Below are positions 53,691 through 60,295 of a stretch of DNA of 64,000 bases, one piece after another. The position numbers were made by a program, and so were the translations under genes. Source of the stretch: Brevibacterium luteolum (GTDB lineage: Bacteria; Actinomycetota; Actinomycetes; Actinomycetales; Brevibacteriaceae); the NCBI RefSeq assembly GCF_013004595.1, contig NZ_JABEMC010000003.1, positions 248,001-312,000 of the forward strand. The letters are read 5' to 3'. Numbering within the stretch: position 1 is the stretch's first letter; the number at the start of each line of letters is the position of its first letter. The notes beneath the pieces are model-generated. The model worked only from the letters and a program-made list of their open reading frames with translations. It made no database searches and had not been told where the DNA came from.

Positions 53691-53716
53691 GGAATGAAAC
53701 GAGTCGCTAGACTGTT
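53691..53716 (+). promoter_or_regulatory. Sigma-R/SigH-type promoter of rbpA
   Basis: GGAAT (53691-53695), exactly 18 bp, then GTT (53714-53716). A housekeeping-like TAGACT (53708-53713) overlaps it. In Streptomyces coelicolor rbpA is a known SigR target. The leader would be about 40 nt. Confidence 0.75.
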
Positions 53717-53762
53717 CTGGTTGCCAAGAGCTTGAAAACCATCATCGGAAGGTGTGCAACAG

Positions 53763-54104
53763 ATGAGTGAACGCAGTCTGCGCGGTACCCAGCTGGGCTC
53801 CCGAAGCCTCGAATCGGAAGTTGGTGTCGAACCTGCCCCGCGCCAGATGGTCGAGTACGTCTGCGAAGACGGCCATAAGTTCACCGTCCCCTTCTCCGTC
53901 GAAGCCGAAGTTCCGGCCACCTGGGATTCGGGAACGCATGGCATCGGCACGCGCGTCGGAGGCGAAGAGCCCGACGAGGAGCCGGAGAAGCCGGTGCGCA
54001 CCCACTGGGACATGCTGCTGGAGCGCCGCTCCTTCGACGAGCTGCAGGTGCTCCTCGATGAGCGTCTGGCCATTCGCCGTGGGGAGATCCCGCCACAGGT
54101 CTGA
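53763..54104 (+). CDS. rbpA: RNA polymerase-binding protein RbpA
   Basis: An actinobacteria-specific factor that binds RNA polymerase and the principal sigma factor and stabilises the open complex. The 113 residues show LRGTQLGSRSLESE at the N-terminus, the core barrel domain with VEYVCEDGHKFTVPFSVEAEVP, and the sigma-interaction segment RTHWDMLLERRSFDELQVLLDERL, which is almost invariant in the family. ATG 53763 follows GGAAGG; GTG 53754 is a less likely start because it overlaps that site. A sigma-R-type promoter lies just after the GDPD gene. Confidence 0.97.
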   Translation: MSERSLRGTQLGSRSLESEVGVEPAPRQMVEYVCEDGHKFTVPFSVEAEVPATWDSGTHGIGTRVGGEEPDEEPEKPVRTHWDMLLERRSFDELQVLLDERLAIRRGEIPPQV

Positions 54105-54144
54105 TGACCTGACGCGGCAGATATGCCGCGGCCATTGAACGCAG

Positions 54145-54177
54145 AGAGGGCGGATCCGATATTCGGATCCGCCCTCT
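54145..54177. terminator. Terminator between rbpA and ppm1
   Basis: Perfect 15 bp stem AGAGGGCGGATCCGA / TCGGATCCGCCCTCT with a TAT loop, then TTTCT. Confidence 0.9.
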
Positions 54178-54190
54178 TTCTGTGTGCGTC

Positions 54191-54949
54191 TCAGGCCGCG
54201 CGCCCGTTGACTCTGCCGACGAGGTGGCGTGCCTGGGTGAGGCGGCGCTGGGCACCCCACTGGGCGACCCGGCCGACGGCCTCGCGGATGATGCTGCCGT
54301 GCATCTTCGACTCCCCGAGCTCGCGTTCGACGAACACGATCGGCACCTCGACGATCCTCAGGCCGGCCTCGTGGACGCGTTTGGTCATATCAATCTGGAA
54401 GCAGTAGCCCTGTGAGGCGATCTCGGCGAGATCGAGCTGTGCCAGGGTCTCGCGGCGATAGGCGCGGAAGCCTGCAGTGGCGTCCTTGACGCCCATGCCC
54501 ATGAGCGCATCGACGTAGATGTTCGCCCCACGGGAGAGCACATGCCGGTTGCGCGGCCAGTTGACCACGGCACCACCCGGAACCCAGCGTGAGCCGATCG
54601 CCAGATCTGCCCCGCCGGCCACCGCATCAAGCAGCAGCGGCAAGTCCTTGCCGCGATGGGAGCCATCGGCGTCCATCTCGCAGATGACCTCATAGTCGCG
54701 TTCGAGTGCCCACTGGAAGCCGGCCACATATGCCGGGCCGAGCCCGGCCTTCTCCTTGCGGTGCAGGACGTTGACGCGCGGGTCCTCTGCTGCGCGCTCA
54801 TCAGCCCAGCGGCCGGTGCCATCTGGAGAGTTGTCATCGGCGATGAGGACATCGACGTGTGGAGCGTAGGTGTGGATCGCTGCCAGGGTCACCGGCAGCG
54901 AATCGAGCTCGTTGTACGTCGGGATGACGATCAGTATAGACATATGCAC
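54191..54949 (-). CDS. ppm1: Polyprenol monophosphomannose synthase
   Basis: A GT2-family glycosyltransferase of 252 residues that transfers mannose from GDP-mannose to polyprenyl phosphate, supplying lipomannan synthesis and protein O-mannosylation. Motifs: VIPTYNELDSLP, ADDNSPDGTG, GLGPAYVAGFQWAL, the DADGSH metal motif (about 95-100) and GSRWVPGG with the later FVERELGESKM. No N-acyltransferase (Lnt) domain is fused, unlike the mycobacterial two-domain form. GTG 54949 lies 6 nt after TAGGGT; ATG 54943 is an alternative. The neighbour rbpA is convergent, as in mycobacteria. Confidence 0.93.
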   Translation of the reverse strand: MHMSILIVIPTYNELDSLPVTLAAIHTYAPHVDVLIADDNSPDGTGRWADERAAEDPRVNVLHRKEKAGLGPAYVAGFQWALERDYEVICEMDADGSHRGKDLPLLLDAVAGGADLAIGSRWVPGGAVVNWPRNRHVLSRGANIYVDALMGMGVKDATAGFRAYRRETLAQLDLAEIASQGYCFQIDMTKRVHEAGLRIVEVPIVFVERELGESKMHGSIIREAVGRVAQWGAQRRLTQARHLVGRVNGRAA

Positions 54950-54955
54950 GGTTAC

Positions 54956-54961
54956 ACCCTA
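54956..54961 (-). promoter_or_regulatory. -10 (TAGGGT) of leaderless ppm1
   Basis: On the minus strand TAGGGT, six bases (GTAACC), then GTG 54949. Confidence 0.6.
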
Positions 54962-55019
54962 GAGGAGATTGGTGCGCGACTCATCAGGGCAACACGCCCC
55001 GAGTGGTTCGGGCAGGCGT

Positions 55020-56000
55020 TCAGGACGTCACTGCTGTGCCGTTGGCCCAGACCCTCAGCAGCTGCGGCAGTGCTGCATCGGAGCTGAGGTCGGGCAGCCC
55101 GGGTGTGCCCGAGCGCGGATCGGTGCTCCAGGCGGCCACGCGCGAATCGGCTGCCTGCACCAGTAGGCTCTCAACGGACCACACGCACGCGGTGGCCGCA
55201 GCCCCGGGCGCCAGCACTCCCCCGTCGAAGCTGCCCAGTGCCCGGTAGCCGAAGCGGGTGACGGCGTTGAATGCCGCCCGGGCCGAGACACCGTCAGCGG
55301 AGTCGTACACGGCTGCCCGCAGGGTCTGCCAGGGGTTCTCTGCCGTGAGCGCGAAGCTCACCTGGGCGCCGGCGGCCAAAAGCTGGGCCAGCGGCTGGCG
55401 GTGTCCCAGCGGGTCGAGGGTGATGCCGAGACCGGACTGGGCCAGCGCATCGATCGCCTCGGATGGGACGGCGACGTTGATGAGCAGCCGCCAGGCGTTG
55501 CGCTGCAGATGGGCGCGCACGCCTGCGTCCTCAAGGAGACCGAGGACCGCAGTGAGATCGGCTGCACTGTCGATGAGGACGAACTGCGCCCCATCCGGCA
55601 GAGCATCGGCGTCGAGCGCACTGGCGGGCAGCGCACCGAAGCCCTCCCCTGCTCCCCCGAGCTGATAGGCAGTCGTGACCAGCGCCTCGGGAGCGGAACT
55701 GGCGAACTCCTCCAGCTGCTCAGAGGTGCCGATGAGATGGGCGGCGGTCACACCTCGGGCCAGGAGTTGATCGCCGCTGGGCGCCGGCCGGGCAGCCTCC
55801 GGACGCAGGTCGACGGCCGCGGCGACGAGACCCGGGGTGACGAAGGCCCCGGCGAGATCGTGGTGCGCGCCCTCGAAGGCGCAGGCGGCCTCATCCGAAC
55901 CGACCCAGGCGACGGTGTCACCGGTGAACATGATGGCGGTCGCGAAGGGATCGGCGCTGGAGTAGACATCAGCGTTGTACAGGATCGTCGAGTCAGTCAC
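55020..56000 (-). CDS. Amidohydrolase-like protein lacking the metal-binding HxH motif
   Basis: A 326-residue protein with the composite-domain plan of amidohydrolases: an N-terminal beta-sandwich strand set (ILYNADVYSSADPFATAIMFTGDTVAWVG), FVTPGLVAAAVDLRPE, and C-terminal GSFDGGVLAPGAAATACVWSVESLL. Where active members have PGFIDAHVH, this one has PGLVAAAVD, and no later conserved catalytic His/Asp pattern is clear. It is also shorter than the usual 400-550 residues. It is therefore likely to be inactive as a metal hydrolase or to have a changed role. The GTG start lies 6 nt after CACAAT on the minus strand. Downstream of it lies ppm1. Confidence 0.75.
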   Translation of the reverse strand: MTDSTILYNADVYSSADPFATAIMFTGDTVAWVGSDEAACAFEGAHHDLAGAFVTPGLVAAAVDLRPEAARPAPSGDQLLARGVTAAHLIGTSEQLEEFASSAPEALVTTAYQLGGAGEGFGALPASALDADALPDGAQFVLIDSAADLTAVLGLLEDAGVRAHLQRNAWRLLINVAVPSEAIDALAQSGLGITLDPLGHRQPLAQLLAAGAQVSFALTAENPWQTLRAAVYDSADGVSARAAFNAVTRFGYRALGSFDGGVLAPGAAATACVWSVESLLVQAADSRVAAWSTDPRSGTPGLPDLSSDAALPQLLRVWANGTAVTS

Positions 56001-56064
56001 GCCGCCATTGTGTCACGACACCGGGCCGCTGCCCTTGCCGCCTGCCGCAGACCGGCTGCCGGGA

Positions 56065-56070
56065 TAGAGT
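56065..56070 (+). promoter_or_regulatory. -10 (TAGAGT) of leaderless exonuclease gene
   Basis: TAGAGT, seven bases, then GTG 56078. CTGCCG lies 17 bp upstream as a weak -35. Confidence 0.5.
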
Positions 56071-56077
56071 GAGGCGT

Positions 56078-57835
56078 GTGAAGGCTCCACTCATCATCCT
56101 CGACACACCGGCCCTGTACTACCGGGCGTTCTACGCGCTGCCGGACACGATCCGCTCACCGGAGGGCTTCCCGGTCAACGCCGTGCGCGGCGTCCTCGAC
56201 ACGATCGCCCAGCTGTCCGAGAACTGGTCCTCGACCCGGATCGTCGCCACTATGGACGCCGACTGGCGGCCGGCCTTCCGCACCGCGATCGTCCCGGAGT
56301 ACAAGGCCCAGCGCATCGTCGACCAGGAGGCCGGCACGGAGACCCCGCCGGATCTCGAGGCGCAGCTGCCGCTGCTGCGCTCCTGCCTCATCGCCGCAGG
56401 CATTCCCGTCGCCGAGGTGGCGGGCACCGAGGCCGATGACGTCATCGCCTCGCTCATCGCCGCGACCGCCGAACCGGTCGTCATCGTCTCTCCCGACCGT
56501 GATCTGCTCGCCCTGCTCGATGACGCCGGGCGGGTGACCGTGTGCCGGCCGAAGAAGGGCGGGGCGTGGGAGCACGTCCGGGCAGCCGATCTGCCGGAGC
56601 ACTACGGTGTGTCCGATGGCCCGTCCTACCGGGCGCTGGCCGCGCTGCGCGGCGACCCGTCCGACGGGCTGCCCGGCGTGCCGGGCATCGGCGAGAAGAC
56701 CGCCGCTAAGCTCATCGCCGGCTACGGCAGCCTCGATGCTGTCATCGCCGCAGCGCAGGCCGGGCAGAAGGACCACGGCCTGAGCCCCAAGCGCCAGGAG
56801 AACATCGTCGCCTCCGCCGAGGCGGTCCGCCGCGGACATCAGGTGATGACGTGTGCTGACGACCTCGACGTCGCTGCGTTCCTCGCGGCAGTCGAGACCG
56901 CAGAGGAGAAGCGGGATGCCGCGACCCTGCGCGAGCTGGCCGGCGAACACGGTTTCGAGCGCAGCGCCGAACGCCTCATCGCTTCCCTCGTCCCATCCGC
57001 TGCACCCGGTGCGGCACCCGCCACCCCGGCAGCCGCCGAACCGGCGGCGGTGCACGCAGGCGATCCAGCCGCCGCTGAGCAGGCAGCCCTGTTCCCCACC
57101 CCGGAACCTGCGCAGCTGACATCGGGCTGGACCCGGTCGCCGGTGTGGGGCTTCGATCTGGAGACGACCGGCACCAACCCGCACACCGCCCGCATCGTCA
57201 CCGCCGCACTGTGTGAGTTCCGCGACGGGGTTGAGACCAGCCGGCTCGAATGGCTGGCAGACGCCGGGGTCGAGATCCCAGCCGCGGCCGCCGAGGTGCA
57301 CGGCATCTCCACCGAGCATGTGCGCGCCCACGGCCGGCCGCTGGCAGAGGTGCTGGCCGAGCTGCTCGAATGGTTCTCACGCATCCGCGATGACGGCGGG
57401 ATCCTCGTCGGGCACAACATCGTCTACGATCTGACGATCCTCGAAGCCGAGACGATCCGGCTGGGCAGCCGGCAGCGTGCCTCCCAGCTGTGCCCGCCGG
57501 TTATCGACACCTTCGTCATCGACAAACAGGTCGACCCCTACCGGCGCGGCTCGCGCGTCCTCACCGCCTTGGCCGAGCACTGGAACGTCGAGCTCGACAA
57601 CGCCCACGACGCGACCGCCGATGCGCTGGCCACCGTCGAGATCGCGCTGCGGATCGCCTCAGCCCACCCGGAGACGATCGGCACGCTCAGCGCCGCGGAG
57701 ATCCACGCCGCCCAGATCGCCTGGAAGCGGGATCAATCAGCGAGCTTCGAAAGCTACCTGCGCCGCAAACGCGGCGATCAGAGCATCACCGTCAGCCGCG
57801 AATGGCCGTTCGAAACACCGCAGCTGCGCAGCTGA
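56078..57835 (+). CDS. Fusion of a 5'-3' exonuclease (PolA N-domain type) and a DnaQ-type 3'-5' exonuclease
   Basis: A 585-residue protein. Residues 1 to about 290 form a PIN/FEN-type 5'-3' exonuclease: LDTPALYYRAFYA, MDADWRPAFR, GTEADDVIA, VSPDRDLLALL and the helix-hairpin-helix region GVPGIGEKTAAKLI, with the acidic metal ligands in place. An Ala/Pro linker (about 295-345) follows. Residues about 355-540 form a DEDDh exonuclease: FDLETTGTN (Asp360, Glu362), GHNIVYDL and HDATAD (His510, Asp515). All catalytic residues of both halves look intact. The N-half corresponds to the stand-alone mycobacterial Rv2090 gene in the same neighbourhood. GTG 56078 is the start because of the TAGAGT box; GTG 56069 overlaps it. 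Confidence 0.9.
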   Translation: MKAPLIILDTPALYYRAFYALPDTIRSPEGFPVNAVRGVLDTIAQLSENWSSTRIVATMDADWRPAFRTAIVPEYKAQRIVDQEAGTETPPDLEAQLPLLRSCLIAAGIPVAEVAGTEADDVIASLIAATAEPVVIVSPDRDLLALLDDAGRVTVCRPKKGGAWEHVRAADLPEHYGVSDGPSYRALAALRGDPSDGLPGVPGIGEKTAAKLIAGYGSLDAVIAAAQAGQKDHGLSPKRQENIVASAEAVRRGHQVMTCADDLDVAAFLAAVETAEEKRDAATLRELAGEHGFERSAERLIASLVPSAAPGAAPATPAAAEPAAVHAGDPAAAEQAALFPTPEPAQLTSGWTRSPVWGFDLETTGTNPHTARIVTAALCEFRDGVETSRLEWLADAGVEIPAAAAEVHGISTEHVRAHGRPLAEVLAELLEWFSRIRDDGGILVGHNIVYDLTILEAETIRLGSRQRASQLCPPVIDTFVIDKQVDPYRRGSRVLTALAEHWNVELDNAHDATADALATVEIALRIASAHPETIGTLSAAEIHAAQIAWKRDQSASFESYLRRKRGDQSITVSREWPFETPQLRS

Positions 57836-57932
57836 GCCGTGTTCGGGAACTGAGCACGTAGACTTTCCACAGCACGAACCCGCGGCGCCGGCAGCGGCGC
57901 CCCTCCCCGAGACGATTCTGAGGACGTGACAC

Positions 57933-60197
57933 ATGGGATTCCTCTCCCGCCTGCTCAACCGACCCGGTGCCCAAGCAGACAAGAGCATCGGCTGGCTCGA
58001 GAAGGCCTGGCCGCAGATCGACACCCTGGCCGAGGAGTACGCCGAACTCAGCGATGAGGACATCGCGGTGAAGGCCGCTGACATCTTCACCTCCGGATCG
58101 CGGCAGGAGCAGCTGCGCCAGTACGCATCCCTCGTGCGCGAAGCCGCCGACCGGGCACTCGACGAGCGGCCCTACAATTCCCAGATCCAGGGACTCATCG
58201 GCCTGCTTGACGGCTCGATCGTGCAGATGCTCACCGGTGAGGGCAAGACGCTCGTCGGTGCGATGGCCGCTGCCGGCTACGCGCTGCAGGGCCGCACCGT
58301 GCACGTCGTGTCCGTCAACGACTACCTCGCCGTGCGCGACCGCAACTGGATGAAGCCGCTGTTCGACCTCCTCGGCGTCGAATCGGCCAGCATCTCAGAA
58401 GCTGACAGCGATGGCACACGCCGCCGGTCCTACCGCGCCGAAGTCGTCTACGGGGCGGTCACGGAGATCGGGTTCGACGTCCTGCGCGACCGGTTCATCG
58501 TCGATGACGATGAGATCCGCGTGCCCAGCCGCGACGTCGTCATCGTCGACGAAGCCGATTCGGTGCTCATCGACGAGGCCCGCGTGCCCCTCGTGCTCGC
58601 CGGCTCAACCGAGGTGCAGGACGCCGATGAGAAGATCGCCGCCCTCGTGACGAACCTCGAACCCGGTCTCCACTACGAGGTCAGCGACGACAAGCAGGCC
58701 GTCTCGCTCACCGATGCTGGCGTCGACCACATCGAAGAGCTCCTCGACGCCGACCTCTTCGGCGAGGACGCCCAGACGCTGGCGGCCATCAACCTCGCCC
58801 TCTACGCCGAGGCGCTCGTCAAGCGCGATGTCGACTATCTCATCGTCGACGGTCAGGTGAAGCTCATCTCCGGCTCCCGCGGACGTGTCGCCGATCTGCA
58901 GCGCTGGCCCGATGGCCTGCAGGCGGCCGTCGAGGCCAAGGAGAAGCTCAAGACCACCGAATCCGGTGAGATCCTCGACCAGATGACCGTCGAGGAATTC
59001 ATCCGCGGCTACGAGACCGTCTGCGGGATGACCGGCACCGCCCTGGCGGTCGGAGATGACCTGCGCGAGTTCTACGACCTGGAGATCGTCCCGGTCGAAC
59101 CGCATGAGAAGGTCATCCGCGAAGACGAACCCGACCGGCTCTACACCTTCCAGGAATCCAAGGAGCGTGCGATCGTCGAGGAAGTCGACGAACAGCACGC
59201 CAACGGCCGGCCGATCCTCATCGGCACCCGCTCAGTCGCCGAATCCGAAAGCCTCGCCGAGCGGCTGCGCGAACGCGGGATCTCCTGCCAGGTGCTCAAC
59301 GCCAAGGACGACTCCCGCGAAGCCGAGATCATCGCCGAGGCCGGCCGCAGCGGAGCGGTGACCGTGTCCACCCAGATGGCCGGTCGCGGCACCGATATCC
59401 GGCTAGCCGATGAGAAGGCCGTCGAAGCCGGCGGTCTGCTCGTCATCGGCGCTGGACGCTACCCGTCCTCGCGACTGGACGACCAGCTGCGCGGACGCGC
59501 CGGCCGGCAGGGCGATCCGGGCTCCTCGGTGTTCTTCACCAGCCTTGAGGACGAGCTCATGAGCCGGGTGCCCGAGGCCAAGCGCTTCGTCGAGGAAGGC
59601 GATGAGACCGGCCACATCGCCAACCGGCGCGCAGCCCAGCTCGTCGAACACGCCCAGCGCATGTCGGAAGGCCACAACACCGCCGTGCACCGCGATACGT
59701 GGCGGTTCAACCAGCTGATGAAGCAGCAGCGCGAGATCGTGCTCGGCAAGCGCGACCGGATCCGCAAGGAGCATTCGGGTGCCGACGAGCTGCGTGAGCG
59801 GCTGCCGGAGCAGACCGAGGCCTGGGATGAGAGGCTCGGCAGCGAGATCGTCAACGACGCACTGCGCGATGTGCTGCTCTTCCAGCTCGACCAGCGGTGG
59901 GTCGAGCACCTGGCCTACCTCAACGACCTGCGCGAGGGCATCCACCTGCGCACCCTGGCCAAGGAGCGCCCGCATGAGGCATTCAACACCGAATCGATCC
60001 AGGCCTTCGACACCTTCTGGCCCGACGTCCTCGACGCCGCAACCGCGGCGCTGGAAGACGCTGAGATCACCGAAGCCGGCATCGACCTGCCCTCCCACGG
60101 CATGAAACGCCCGTCCTCGACGTGGACGTATCTCACCACCGAGTCGACGTTCGGCTCGGACATCGAAACCGTCGTCAAGCGGGCACGGGGACGCTGA
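57933..60197 (+). CDS. secA2: Accessory preprotein translocase ATPase SecA2
   Basis: An ATPase that exports a special set of proteins through the Sec channel, 754 residues, shorter than housekeeping SecA (about 850-950) and without the C-terminal zinc-binding tail. Walker A is LTGEGKTL (Gly102-Thr106), the DEAD-like box is VDEADSVLIDEAR (about 205-217), and the second motor domain has MAGRGTDIRLAD and QLRGRAGRQGDPGSS. The size and the C-terminal end identify it as the actinobacterial SecA2 type. No SecY2 is nearby. A TAGACT box lies about 70 bp upstream. It is convergent with helY. Confidence 0.93.
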   Translation: MGFLSRLLNRPGAQADKSIGWLEKAWPQIDTLAEEYAELSDEDIAVKAADIFTSGSRQEQLRQYASLVREAADRALDERPYNSQIQGLIGLLDGSIVQMLTGEGKTLVGAMAAAGYALQGRTVHVVSVNDYLAVRDRNWMKPLFDLLGVESASISEADSDGTRRRSYRAEVVYGAVTEIGFDVLRDRFIVDDDEIRVPSRDVVIVDEADSVLIDEARVPLVLAGSTEVQDADEKIAALVTNLEPGLHYEVSDDKQAVSLTDAGVDHIEELLDADLFGEDAQTLAAINLALYAEALVKRDVDYLIVDGQVKLISGSRGRVADLQRWPDGLQAAVEAKEKLKTTESGEILDQMTVEEFIRGYETVCGMTGTALAVGDDLREFYDLEIVPVEPHEKVIREDEPDRLYTFQESKERAIVEEVDEQHANGRPILIGTRSVAESESLAERLRERGISCQVLNAKDDSREAEIIAEAGRSGAVTVSTQMAGRGTDIRLADEKAVEAGGLLVIGAGRYPSSRLDDQLRGRAGRQGDPGSSVFFTSLEDELMSRVPEAKRFVEEGDETGHIANRRAAQLVEHAQRMSEGHNTAVHRDTWRFNQLMKQQREIVLGKRDRIRKEHSGADELRERLPEQTEAWDERLGSEIVNDALRDVLLFQLDQRWVEHLAYLNDLREGIHLRTLAKERPHEAFNTESIQAFDTFWPDVLDAATAALEDAEITEAGIDLPSHGMKRPSSTWTYLTTESTFGSDIETVVKRARGR

Positions 60198-60214
60198 ACC
60201 GCTCGCGCCTGGCA

Positions 60215-60248
60215 CGCCGCCGCCTCACCAGCCGGTGAGGCGGCGGCG
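60215..60248. terminator. Terminator between secA2 and helY
   Basis: Perfect 15 bp stem CGCCGCCGCCTCACC / GGTGAGGCGGCGGCG with an AGCC loop. Confidence 0.9.
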
Positions 60249-60295
60249 CCGTATCAGAAGTCGCTGTGGAGGCGGCGCTGTCGTATCAGGAGTCG
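60242..60295. repeat. Imperfect tandem duplication at the helY 3' end
   Basis: GGCGGCGC followed by GTATCAGAAGTCG (60251-60263) recurs as GGCGGCGC (60271) and GTATCAGGAGTCG (60283-60295). The second copy holds the helY stop codon; the first looks like a duplicate of the gene end. Confidence 0.5.
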
